A program made the position numbers and the translations under genes. Source: Nostoc desertorum CM1-VF14 (lineage in GTDB: Bacteria; Cyanobacteriota; Cyanobacteriia; Cyanobacteriales; Nostocaceae). From it: a DNA stretch of 52,456 nt. Under the pieces are notes generated by a model that was not told the origin of the DNA, did not search any database, and saw only the letters and a list, made by a program, of their open reading frames with translations. How positions within the stretch are numbered: position 1 is the stretch's first letter; each line of letters opens with the position of its first letter. Shown piece after piece: positions 25,017 through 33,151 of the stretch. The stretch covers positions 1 to 52,456 of the forward strand of contig JAHHHR010000054.1 in the NCBI GenBank assembly GCA_019359245.1, written 5' to 3'.

Positions 25017-26216
25017 TTAATTTGCCAATGTTAATTGTTCACGCTTGTTATTGTTTGACCCAACCATCTTGAGCAATTGTTGATTAAGATAATTTTGAGC
25101 CGAAACGTAGAGATTATCCCAAATCACTGGATTACGACAGATTTTGCTCCCAACTGTATTGCCTGCTAATTTCTCTGACACCAAGTATTTCTTGTAATAG
25201 TTCGTCCACAGATGTTGCAGAAAATCTTCCGCGAAATCATCAAAAGGAATTAACCAGTTATAGTTCTCATCCAAAAAGACTCGATAGGCGGCAACGATGG
25301 GCATAGCAATATCAGCCGGCGCACTAAACCCAAATGAGTAGCGGCTGTCGGGCAAAAGGGTATTCTTTCGCGCATCAATTGAAGCTAGGTCAATGACTCC
25401 TTTCTTGCGTGGGTTGGTGATGTGTTCCTCAATAGTCTTAAACAGCCTTTGCTCAATCCACAAAGATGCGGGTAACAGTGGCAACAATCTTGACAGCCTT
25501 TCTCTTTCTGCATCAGTTAAAGAGGGGTTATTGCTGACAGGTGGGTGCTTACCTTTAGTTTTCGTTTGGGGGTTGTATTTGTTTCTATCTAAGCAATTTA
25601 CTAACTTAATTAAATGGTTGACATTGCACTGTGGATTTTTGGGCGCACCACTTTGATGTTGATAGTAAGCAATGCGGAATTTCGTTTCTTCCTCCATCTC
25701 TAATTTTGCTAAAAACTGTTTGAGAAATTTATAATCACCTCTAGCGTTTACCTTTGACCGCGCATCCACTGGGGCAGACGTGTTGGATGCTAGGGCTATA
25801 TCTTTCGCTTCGTCTTCACTTAACCCAATGTGAATAGTAACTTTAACCCTAGCTAGAGAGAGGTCGTACTTATTTGCTCTAGCTTGTTCAAATGCTAATA
25901 CCGTATGCCCACCGTTGATAATGCCATCGTTGCCGCCCTCGTTTGAGAGAAGTATTTCTAGTTCTAGCTCAGTCCTGCTTATTGGTTTAACCTTGTTAAC
26001 ACACAGCACAATCCCGTTATTTCTTTGAAAGAATTTTTCAGGTTCAGTGGAGAGCGAATCGAATATTTGTCTGTAGGTTGAGCTTTTGCGGTTCGGCTCT
26101 CTAATGTTTGGCTCTAGTGGGAGGTTTGGGAAACTATCTACATGGGCAGTAGCGATAATGCAGTTAGGAAAAGCATTGATGTACTGGTCTATTTTAAAAG
26201 TCAAAGTTTTGGGCAT
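25017..26216 (-). CDS. AIPR (abortive infection phage resistance) family protein
   Basis: 399 residues. The central signature FFQRNNGIVLCVNKV ... GIINGGHTVLAFEQA matches the F..xNGI...x(20-40).I.NGxxT pattern of AIPR-domain proteins. IALASNTSAPVDARSKVNAR also fits the conserved N(T/N)...V...D/K segment. AIPR proteins are linked to abortive phage defence in other bacteria; the molecular activity is not settled. The gene lies between the actin-like partition gene (69 bp upstream) and a coupled 136-residue gene. It may protect the plasmid host from phage or contribute to plasmid maintenance. The family call is by motif and is moderately certain. Confidence 0.65.
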   Translation of the reverse strand: MPKTLTFKIDQYINAFPNCIIATAHVDSFPNLPLEPNIREPNRKSSTYRQIFDSLSTEPEKFFQRNNGIVLCVNKVKPISRTELELEILLSNEGGNDGIINGGHTVLAFEQARANKYDLSLARVKVTIHIGLSEDEAKDIALASNTSAPVDARSKVNARGDYKFLKQFLAKLEMEEETKFRIAYYQHQSGAPKNPQCNVNHLIKLVNCLDRNKYNPQTKTKGKHPPVSNNPSLTDAERERLSRLLPLLPASLWIEQRLFKTIEEHITNPRKKGVIDLASIDARKNTLLPDSRYSFGFSAPADIAMPIVAAYRVFLDENYNWLIPFDDFAEDFLQHLWTNYYKKYLVSEKLAGNTVGSKICRNPVIWDNLYVSAQNYLNQQLLKMVGSNNNKREQLTLAN

Positions 26217-26248
26217 ATTCTGAAACTATTGCAAGTAGAGGATTTGGC

Positions 26249-26277
26249 GATGTTAGACAGAATCTCTGTCTAACATC
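26249..26277. repeat. Perfect 13-bp stem-loop between the actin-like and AIPR genes
   Basis: GATGTTAGACAGA (26249-26261) and TCTGTCTAACATC (26265-26277) are exact complements across three bases. It lies in the 69-bp gap between the two genes and lacks a T-run. A processing site, attenuator or operator are the likely options. Confidence 0.55.
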
Positions 26278-26285
26278 AAGATTGC

Positions 26286-27542
26286 TTAATTTGAGCTATT
26301 GTGATTTCTCTTAGATGTTTGGGGTTGGGGGAAAAACCCATTGATAGAGAACAGGTCTTTAGCTGGAGTCCAATTCATATTGGGTGGCGCTTGATAATTA
26401 TCTGGGAATAATTTCTGTTTGCGCTCATAGCCAGAATATTCATCGAGCATTTTGATATAGTTAATATGCGCTGTCCACACATCAGCAATTCTATTTTCTA
26501 ACCCTTGAGTATCAAGCCCTTTGGGAATTTGCACTCCACCATTCCAAACAATGGGGATGCCAACGCTTTCAAAATATTGGGTTAACGGGGCGCGAATCAA
26601 ATCCGCAGTTCCCCCGCAGATTAACACTTCATCCAAAACAGCCAGATTTTTCACCCATCTAATTATTGCTCGACAGTAATCATCAACTAAAGGCGGTAAG
26701 ACCGAGTTAAATAACTTTAAATCTGACTCTACACCAGTTGGGGTAGCTTTACGTGAGATTGAACGCAGTGCATTTTGGTTGCCATTTTGCGCTTGCACCA
26801 GTAAGTGCGCTAATCGGAAATCATCCTTTGATAACCCAACAGCAGTACGCTCCACAAATTGGTGTACCAACCAACTCATCCCTAAATCTGTAGTTTCAAA
26901 TTTAGTTAAGTTCCCTTTGGATGATAGTAAAAAACTGGCATTACGATAACCCAGCATCAGCAAGCCAATACTTTTTTTATCAAACTCACTACCTAAAGCA
27001 CGACGACGGTACGACATAATCCCGCTTCCCTCTGGAGAAGTTGAAAAATTGACTAGTTTCACTTTCAACTGACCATTAGGCGTTTTAACTCCTTTATTGA
27101 GTTTGCGGCTTAATGTCTTCCCTAAATCCTTGCCATCGGCAATTTCTCCTCCGGGCAGCAGCAATTGTGCAAAAGCCTCCATTGGCTGATTTAAACCCAA
27201 CTGCCAACTAGCTAACCAGAACAAACCCGCTATTTTTGGCAAACCATAGTGGAACTTCAACTCTTTGAGTGCTGGTGTACCGAAAAAAGCCTCTTTAGCT
27301 ACAGCACCTAATACATAATACTCATTCCCAATTCCTACCCAAGTCGAGTCAAGCCGCACCTGTGTAAATGAGTGCGCTATTGAATCCCTGCTGACATCTG
27401 CCACTTCTGGACTCATCGCTATCACTATTGGCACACCTTCTGGGTATATCTGAACAATCCCTCGGTTATGACTGCCACCTAAATCAAACGACGCTACTAT
27501 CTTTGGCATCGTTGAGGTTATCTCTTTGTTGGGCGTATTCAT
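26286..27542 (-). CDS. Second actin-like (ParM/StbA-type) ATPase
   Basis: 418 residues. Phosphate 1 motif SFDLGGSHNRG (18-28) follows a short tail; a middle segment DKKSIGLLMLGYRNASFLL fits phosphate 2; EVLICGGTADLI fits the adenosine loop. Sequence and length differ clearly from the ParM at 14970-15929, so this is a separate branch. An AGGAAA ribosome site precedes the ATG. It is transcribed after an acidic partner gene (27800-28300) and a centromere-like repeat array (28521-28663), which together form a type II partition cassette. Function by family: filament-driven plasmid segregation. Confidence 0.75.
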   Translation of the reverse strand: MNTPNKEITSTMPKIVASFDLGGSHNRGIVQIYPEGVPIVIAMSPEVADVSRDSIAHSFTQVRLDSTWVGIGNEYYVLGAVAKEAFFGTPALKELKFHYGLPKIAGLFWLASWQLGLNQPMEAFAQLLLPGGEIADGKDLGKTLSRKLNKGVKTPNGQLKVKLVNFSTSPEGSGIMSYRRRALGSEFDKKSIGLLMLGYRNASFLLSSKGNLTKFETTDLGMSWLVHQFVERTAVGLSKDDFRLAHLLVQAQNGNQNALRSISRKATPTGVESDLKLFNSVLPPLVDDYCRAIIRWVKNLAVLDEVLICGGTADLIRAPLTQYFESVGIPIVWNGGVQIPKGLDTQGLENRIADVWTAHINYIKMLDEYSGYERKQKLFPDNYQAPPNMNWTPAKDLFSINGFFPQPQTSKRNHNSSN

Positions 27543-27799
27543 ACATTTTCCTATTTATGTGCGATCGCAAAAGAAAATAGACATTGCCTGAAGAGTCTTA
27601 TTCACGAATTTCTCACCACACCTCGAATAGAGGAGTAATGAGTAAGGAGTAAGAAGTTATGAGTTAAAAATTTTACTTATTACCCATTACTTATTACTCA
27701 TTACTCTTCATCAAACGCAAAGGAGCTTGTGAGAAATCCGGGTTATTCACCCTTGAGAGCAATCATTAACTGGTTATTGGTATAGTTAGGACACTTTAG
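27543..27799. repeat. Intergenic stem-loop built from GAGTAATGAGTAA repeats
   Basis: GAGTAATGAGTAA (from 27633) and its complement TTACTCATTACTC (to 27706) enclose further TTACT/AGTAA repeats. Outer arms TTTCTCAC / GTGAGAAA (about 27610 and 27730) extend the structure. A HIP1 site lies at 27561-27568. This is a typical cyanobacterial dispersed repeat and may attenuate readthrough from 27800-28300 into the actin-like gene. Confidence 0.5.
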
Positions 27800-28300
27800 T
27801 TAACCAATACCAAACAGTTTATTAATCTGTTGCATTTCTAGTGACGGTTTTATATCTATCCATTCGACATCAGTCTCATCGTCATCAGTCTCATCGTCAT
27901 CAATCTCATCGTCATCAATCTGCTCTAACGCTTGGACTTCTTCTGTCTGGGTCTGGTGTATACTCGACTCTACACCATTCGCCTGTTGAGCTTGAGCTTG
28001 AGTTTCGCTGGTGAATGTCTCCGTCTTCACTACTGATGGTTCTATAAATACCGCCCGAATTAAAGCCGCTTGTGCTTCCAACTGTTGAATTGCCCATATA
28101 GCCCTTTGTCTTAAAGGCTCACCATCTACCCCATCAGCAGACATGGCAAAAGGCGACCAATGTTGTTTCAGAGTCAACATCACTACTTCTGGTAGTTTCC
28201 CTAAGTCAAATGGTTCTGTTTGTAGATAATTTAGGAGATGACCTTCTGCGGTATCTACCGTCCGCTTAACTGAAAGAATTACTTGTTGATTTTGTTCCAT
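27800..28300 (-). CDS. Acidic hypothetical protein, candidate adaptor of the actin-like partition system
   Basis: 166 residues. The N-terminal half is helical (ILSVKRTVDTAEGHLLNYLQTEPFDLGKLPEVVMLTLKQHW). A Gln/Glu linker and a run of tandem acidic repeats (DDDEIDDDETDDDETD) follow, encoded by a 15-bp DNA repeat, then a short terminal helix (MQQINKLFGIG). It lies directly between the 11-bp repeat array and the second actin-like gene. In type II partition systems an adaptor (ParR) binds such repeats. No ribbon-helix-helix is obvious, so the role is inferred from location only. Confidence 0.5.
   Translation of the reverse strand: MEQNQQVILSVKRTVDTAEGHLLNYLQTEPFDLGKLPEVVMLTLKQHWSPFAMSADGVDGEPLRQRAIWAIQQLEAQAALIRAVFIEPSVVKTETFTSETQAQAQQANGVESSIHQTQTEEVQALEQIDDDEIDDDETDDDETDVEWIDIKPSLEMQQINKLFGIG
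27862..27918 (-). repeat. 15-bp coding minisatellite
   Basis: ATC(A/T)(G/A)TCTCATCGTC-type units repeat about three and a half times and encode the (D/E)DDE(T/I)D tract. The tract length could vary by slippage without breaking the frame. Confidence 0.6.
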
Positions 28301-28520
28301 TTTTTTGTCTGGGCAAAGTTTCTGTGCAATTATTCATTGCACTGTTGTCACTGTTGTTAGATAGTTCCATTTTCTTTGCACAGTCGAAATTCAGGAATTT
28401 CTTATGTACAGTTTAGCTGAAGAAAGTTATTTTTACAAATTCATTATTCAATTCGCTAACAGTATATATTTGTTGTGGTTAAAAACTATAAATTGTATAT
28501 CTCAATACCTTTTTTCGTGA

Positions 28521-28663
28521 CTGTTCTACACCTGTTCTACACCTGTTCTAAAACTGCTCTACAACTGTCCTATGACTGTTCTATGGCATAAAAGTCACAG
28601 GCTCACTCCTAATTAACAACTGTCCTATGACTGTCCTACAACTGGTCTATGACTGTCGCGGAA
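28521..28663 (+). repeat. 11-bp direct-repeat array, parC-like centromere or iterons
   Basis: Consensus CTGTYCTAYRA. Six contiguous 11-bp copies start at 28521, 28532, 28543, 28554, 28565 and 28576. Then come 33 bp without repeats, then copies at 28620, 28631, 28642 and a partial one at 28653. The second cluster starts 99 bp (nine units) after the first, so both are in the same helical phase. Two clusters of 11-bp repeats around a short gap is the plan of the R1 parC site, which binds ParR and contains the par promoter in the gap. Replication iterons or an oriT accessory site are alternatives. Confidence 0.8.
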
Positions 28664-28756
28664 ATAAGGGGGCATAAACCGCTAACAATTCTCTGAAAAA
28701 ATAATAAAATAGTCGTACTTACTACGGTTTTTTACCCATTTCCGCATTTGAGCAAT

Positions 28757-28779
28757 TTGGCTATTTTAGGGGTAGCCAA
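28757..28779. promoter_or_regulatory. Hairpin upstream of the relaxase gene
   Basis: TTGGCTA and TAGCCAA, both 7 bp, pair across nine bases about 70 bp before the relaxase start. It could be part of oriT or a control element. Confidence 0.35.
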
Positions 28780-28847
28780 AATTTAGATAATTTAAAAAAA
28801 TCAGCATTACTTGAGAATGATACCAAGTTTATTCAAGAAGTGAAGCC

Positions 28848-30554
28848 ATGAGCTACGCGATCGCGCGATTAAAAAAATTAAAGCGGGGGAACATATCAGG
28901 CAGTGCATCTCACACTGCAAGAGAAAGAGAAACCCCAAACGCAGATCCCACTCAAAAAAATATTCGGTTCATCGGTAGTCTTGACCCAGAGGAACGACTA
29001 GAGGATTTGGTACTAGCCAAAATTGCCGAGCATGAGCAGAAGCGAAAGATTCGCACTGATGCGGTGTACTGCGTGGAGTTACTGTTGAGTGCATCGCCCA
29101 GTTATTTCCGTCCCAACTGCCCCACTCAAGTCGGTTACTATGAACCCCAAAAGCTGGATAACTGGATGGAAGCGACTCACCAGTGGTTAGCGGATGAATA
29201 TGGCAATCGCATTGTCCGCGCCGAGTTGCATTTAGATGAAGCCACCCCCCATATTCACGCTTATTTTGTGCCTTTGGATGATCAGGGACAGCTACGGTGC
29301 AATCATTTCTTTGACGGGCGGCAGAAAATTCATGAATTTCAGGATTCGTACTACAACACGATGCGGTTAATTGAACTAGAGCGCGGTATCAAAGGAAGCA
29401 GAGCAAAGCACCAGGACATCAAAGACTTTTACCGCATTGTGGAGGAGGGGCGTGACTTAGAAATTGATGAGCTAAGTGCAGCGCAATTGAAGGCCAAAGC
29501 TGCCGACCGAGACAGGGCGAATCAGCGAAAACAGGAAATGGAAGCTACAGCCAAAGCTCTTTCACTTGAAAATGAACAGTTACGGCGACGAATTGCACAA
29601 TTAGAACAAGACAATCAATCAATAAAAAAACTTACCGAATGGTCAACTGATTTAGCTTTGGATGATGTTGCTATTGAGTTGGGACTGTGGCGTAAAGGGA
29701 AGGAATGGGTAGGAGGAAACCACACCATTAATATAGATGGCTGTAAATTTAGCGGTCTTGCTCCCGGTTCTCATTTTGAAGGTAATCATGCAATTGATTT
29801 GGTCAAGCACGTTAATCAATGCAACCAAGTCCAAGCGATCGCATGGATCGGGGAAAGATTTGGTGAAGTCGGCGCAAAACGTGCAGCGAGCGCTCATGCT
29901 CAAAAAGTTGCGGTTGACATTATCCAAACTCAACCAGTACCGCAATTCATTCCACCAATTGAGGATAAAAAACAGTGGCAGCAAGTAGAACATTACCTAA
30001 CCCAGAAACGAGGCATACCTTCTGATTGCGTACAAATGTTACATAACCAGGGTCTAGTTTATGCCGACTCAAAAGCAAATGTAGTTTTTGTAATGCGGGA
30101 TCTCAACGGAAAGACCAAAGGGGCATTTTTAGAAGGGACAGCTAATACATTCTCTGGTTATGAGTTAGGTACAGTTCGTCGTGATAGCTGGTTTTACTTT
30201 ACTTTGGGGAAAAAGCCTAGTGAGAAAACTAGCACTGCTGTACTGTCTGACTCTCCCATTGATGCCATTTCAGTAGCCATGCTGGAATATCAGGTTAAAG
30301 GAATACCAGAAAACAGAACAGTTTACATGGCAATAGATGACACTTCAAGTTTACCTGTTGAAAGATTACGTAATGTTGCTCATGTACAGGTAGCTTTTAG
30401 TCAATCAACAGTGGCACGGGCTGTTAAAGAACTACTGCCACACTCGACTCAACTCAAGTGCGAAAGTCGGGATTGGAATACGCAGTTAATCAATTTCTCC
30501 CATCAATTGCAACAGCGTTATTCACAACAAAAACACGAGGAATTAGAGCTATAG
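28848..30554 (+). CDS. MOBV-type (Mob/Pre) relaxase with C-terminal Toprim-like region
   Basis: 568 residues. The N-terminal Mob/Pre domain shows HTARERETPNADP (motif I area, 22-34) and the metal-binding HLDEATPHIHAYF (128-140). A coiled coil (about 205-260) follows. The C-terminal part (from about 265) resembles DUF3991/Toprim: HNQGLVYADSKANVVFVMRD, TAVLSDSPIDAISVAML, TVYMAIDD. Relaxases nick oriT and carry the strand into the recipient. This layout is common on cyanobacterial plasmids. It is preceded by the repeat-rich region 28301-28847, where oriT may lie. A hairpin follows at 30569-30610. Confidence 0.85.
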   Translation: MSYAIARLKKLKRGNISGSASHTARERETPNADPTQKNIRFIGSLDPEERLEDLVLAKIAEHEQKRKIRTDAVYCVELLLSASPSYFRPNCPTQVGYYEPQKLDNWMEATHQWLADEYGNRIVRAELHLDEATPHIHAYFVPLDDQGQLRCNHFFDGRQKIHEFQDSYYNTMRLIELERGIKGSRAKHQDIKDFYRIVEEGRDLEIDELSAAQLKAKAADRDRANQRKQEMEATAKALSLENEQLRRRIAQLEQDNQSIKKLTEWSTDLALDDVAIELGLWRKGKEWVGGNHTINIDGCKFSGLAPGSHFEGNHAIDLVKHVNQCNQVQAIAWIGERFGEVGAKRAASAHAQKVAVDIIQTQPVPQFIPPIEDKKQWQQVEHYLTQKRGIPSDCVQMLHNQGLVYADSKANVVFVMRDLNGKTKGAFLEGTANTFSGYELGTVRRDSWFYFTLGKKPSEKTSTAVLSDSPIDAISVAMLEYQVKGIPENRTVYMAIDDTSSLPVERLRNVAHVQVAFSQSTVARAVKELLPHSTQLKCESRDWNTQLINFSHQLQQRYSQQKHEELEL

Positions 30555-30568
30555 TTGCAAAAAAGTCA

Positions 30569-30610
30569 AGCTACTCTAGTACCGATTTTTTCAGTACCAA
30601 AGTAGCTAGT
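30569..30610 (+). terminator. Stem-loop after the relaxase gene (shared family)
   Basis: AGCTACT (30569-30575) pairs with AGTAGCT (30601-30607), with inner GTAC / GTAC around CGATTTTTTCA. The complement reads ACTAGCTACTTTGGTACTGAAAAAATC, close to the hairpin at 24542-24586. Confidence 0.45.
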
Positions 30611-30661
30611 AAAGAGTTTTAGCTATCAATAATATTGGGGTGAAAATTAGTTAAAATCCTG

Positions 30662-32290
30662 ATGAGTAATGAGTTAACAAAGCAAATATTCTCTCTAATC
30701 AAACTTAACAATAAGCTGATAGCTGTCGAGTCTCCATTACAAGAAAGACTCAAACTTTTGACAAATCTCGCCAGTGAATGCCAGCAATACAACATTAACT
30801 GTTACCTGTGGACGCTGGAGGATGATGCGCTACACCAGTTATCTACTAATGAGGAGGGATTAACTTTACAAAGAGTTGAGCAGTATCAGGCAATCGCCAA
30901 AAGCAGGCGCGAACATTACTTTGAAATTCTCCGATTCTGGAAAACTACTGATTTATCAGGAATCCTGATACTAGAAGGTATATTCCCCTGGCTAGGAGAG
31001 TCTACCACTGACCCCGATTTCTTTCTGACTTCCGAGTGGATTAAGTCTGCCCTCATTAACCTGAAGCTGTGCAATCACTCTTGCAACAAGACAGCGATTC
31101 TCTTAGGGTCAAACGCCACTGTGTCATCTGACATTGCCCCCGAAGTTCCCACAGTCATTCAACAACTGCCAACTATAGAGGAAATAAGCAGTTATTTATC
31201 CCAAGTATTACCGGATTACAGTCATAGCGATATTCATGCGACGGCGATCGCCGGGTTAGGGATGTACTTGGCTGATATTGACTATGGAATCAGACAGGCA
31301 AGCGCTCCTGCTGAAATTAAACCGGATGAGTTAGTAGAAAAACTGTCCGCTTACAAAATCGAACTGTTTAAGCGAATTTATAATATTCAGTTTCTCCAAC
31401 CGCCTAGCACTCCTATCGGGGGGCTGGAACTGATGCAGTCGGCATTTAAAACTTATAAGCGGTTATTGACAACACTGGCGAAAGCGTATAATCTGCGCTT
31501 ACCCAAGGGGATTTTACTAATCGGCCCACCGGGAACAGGAAAATCTTACTCCGCCAAAGCAAGTTCTGCACAATTAGGGCTACCTCTGATTATCTTGGAG
31601 TGGGGGAGTTTCCGTAGTTACGGTAATTTGGCTGAATATAAACTCAAGAGTTTACTCGCGCTGGTAGACCGAATCAACCGTGTAATCTTATACCTTGATG
31701 ATTTTGATAAGGGATTCGCCGGGGATGATGATTTATCCAAACGCCTAGCTGGTATGCTTTTGACCTGGATGCAGGAGCGTACTAGTGAGGTTTTAATTAT
31801 CGCTTCGGCTAACAATATTCAATGGCTACCACCAGAGCTAACCAGAAGCGGACGCTTCGACGAGATTTTCAAGGTGGATCTCCCAAATTACGGCGAACGG
31901 CACGAAATATTCAAGATTCACTTAGCCCGTTTTGATCCTCGCTTCCGTGATCGGGGCGATGGGTACAGTGAAGAAGAATGGAAAAGGTTACTCAAAGCTA
32001 CACAGCGATGTGTGGGGGCGGAGATTCAAGCCATTGTAGAACGCGCCGCCGTCTCTAGTTTCTGTGAAATGTTTGATGATGATGTTGCACCCCTTCAAGA
32101 ACTGCCATCACTTGAGATTACATTATCGGCATTGCTGGCTGCAAGGCAGAGTATGAATCCTCTGGCCATCCGCGAAGCTGACCGAGTTGAAAGTATGCGT
32201 AACATTGCGGCTTTGCATGGCCTTCCATCTAGCCCGATTGATTCATCTATATATAGTCTCGGCAATGTTGATATTTTTGGTGAAACATGA
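30662..32290 (+). CDS. Ycf46-like AAA+ ATPase
   Basis: 542 residues. The N-terminal 250 residues match the non-catalytic part of Ycf46-type proteins (IKLNNKLIAVESPLQERL ... CYLWTLEDDAL). The AAA+ core has Walker A GPPGTGKS (288-295), Walker B VILYLDDFDK (341-350), sensor IIASANNIQWLPPELTRSGRFDEIF and a C-terminal lid. This subgroup is near FtsH in its ATPase core but has no protease or membrane segment. The stop overlaps the start of the DUF192 gene (ATGA). Its client is unknown. Placement in a mobilisation region suggests a remodelling role in transfer or maintenance (inference). Confidence 0.85.
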   Translation: MSNELTKQIFSLIKLNNKLIAVESPLQERLKLLTNLASECQQYNINCYLWTLEDDALHQLSTNEEGLTLQRVEQYQAIAKSRREHYFEILRFWKTTDLSGILILEGIFPWLGESTTDPDFFLTSEWIKSALINLKLCNHSCNKTAILLGSNATVSSDIAPEVPTVIQQLPTIEEISSYLSQVLPDYSHSDIHATAIAGLGMYLADIDYGIRQASAPAEIKPDELVEKLSAYKIELFKRIYNIQFLQPPSTPIGGLELMQSAFKTYKRLLTTLAKAYNLRLPKGILLIGPPGTGKSYSAKASSAQLGLPLIILEWGSFRSYGNLAEYKLKSLLALVDRINRVILYLDDFDKGFAGDDDLSKRLAGMLLTWMQERTSEVLIIASANNIQWLPPELTRSGRFDEIFKVDLPNYGERHEIFKIHLARFDPRFRDRGDGYSEEEWKRLLKATQRCVGAEIQAIVERAAVSSFCEMFDDDVAPLQELPSLEITLSALLAARQSMNPLAIREADRVESMRNIAALHGLPSSPIDSSIYSLGNVDIFGET

Positions 32291-32889
32291 AAACTTTAAA
32301 AATTAATTCTGAAAAGGATTTATACGTTGCTGCCTTCAACTTACTGAACATACTAGGCCCTGTCGCTGGAGTATCAATTATCATTGGCACTGTGGCGATT
32401 GGTTACGTACATTCTCGTCCCCAGGATTTACCAGCTACGCACATTCTTACGAAAGCCAAGCGCACATTTAACTTGGAAGCCGCTTCTACACCAGAGCAAT
32501 TAGAGAAAGGGCTGAAATTTCGAGCATCCTTAAACGGTGATCGCGGGATGTTATTCAACCTGGGCAGAGAAATTTACGACGTGCCTTTCTGGATGTACAA
32601 GGTAAATTTTCCATTAGACATCTTTTACATCAACGACAATGTGGTGACAACTGCGATTTACAATGCCCAACCGTGTCACAAAACCCCTTGTCCCATCTAC
32701 AAGGGGAAAGTTGCCGATCAAGTGCTAGAGCTAGCAACAGGCGCTGCCAATATCAAGATTGGCGATCGGCTTAACATCCAACCGTTATCAAAGAAGGCAG
32801 GAGGAAAACTGCCCGACGTTCGCAGACTCGCTACCGCTATGCTATCTCTCAAGTACCGCGACCAGACGGGTCTTAGAACTCCAAATTGA
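32287..32889 (+). CDS. DUF192 family protein with N-terminal membrane anchor
   Basis: 200 residues, overlapping the AAA+ gene by four bases. One hydrophobic segment lies at about residues 17-38 (LNILGPVAGVSIIIGTVAIGYV). The DUF192 domain follows: LEKGLKFRASLNGDRGMLF, PFWMYKVNFPLDIFYINDN, PCHKTPCPIY, QVLELATGAANIKIGDRL. The function of DUF192 is unknown. Topology suggests the domain is outside the membrane. A translationally coupled pair with a AAA+ ATPase is unusual. Confidence 0.8.
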   Translation: MKTLKINSEKDLYVAAFNLLNILGPVAGVSIIIGTVAIGYVHSRPQDLPATHILTKAKRTFNLEAASTPEQLEKGLKFRASLNGDRGMLFNLGREIYDVPFWMYKVNFPLDIFYINDNVVTTAIYNAQPCHKTPCPIYKGKVADQVLELATGAANIKIGDRLNIQPLSKKAGGKLPDVRRLATAMLSLKYRDQTGLRTPN

Positions 32890-33089
32890 AAATTTCGAGG
32901 CTCTTTTTCAGGAGGGGTTTGAATCCCCAACTGAGGTAAAACCTCCAGCAAGAACTGCCTCCAGCAAGAACTGCCTCCTTCATCAGTTTTGCCTAAGAAT
33001 AATATTGGTGTTGATAGCGGCAATTTTTTAAGAAACAAAAATGAGCGCTAGTAATTGTATAACGTATTTTTGAAAAATCAAGAAACCAT

Positions 33090-33108
33090 AGTACTGAAAA
33101 AAACAGTA
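33090..33108. terminator. Stem-loop GTACTG-A7-CAGTAC
   Basis: A perfect 6-bp stem with an A7 loop lies about 200 bp after the DUF192 gene. It shares the GTACTGAAAAAA core with the hairpins at 24542-24586 and 30569-30610. Confidence 0.4.
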
Positions 33109-33151
33109 CCTAAATAGCTTCGTGTGTTGAATCAAATATGGCAATCTATTT

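Larger units (their letters stand above)
28301..28847. other. Divergent control region of partition and mobilisation genes
   Basis: 547 bp between the acidic gene (minus) and the relaxase (plus). It contains the 11-bp repeat array (28521-28663) and a hairpin TTGGCTA / TAGCCAA (28757-28763 and 28773-28779). AT-rich flanks lie on both sides. It could hold a centromere, an oriT, or both. Confidence 0.5.

Noticed and set aside
27915..28097. Minus frame of 60 codons inside the acidic partition gene
   Set aside because: It lies within a longer frame whose repeats are in phase with its codons.
28521..28663. The 11-bp repeats considered as a CRISPR or protein-coding repeat
   Set aside because: The unit is far too short for CRISPR and stop codons occur in the frames. 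Helical phasing fits a protein-binding array.
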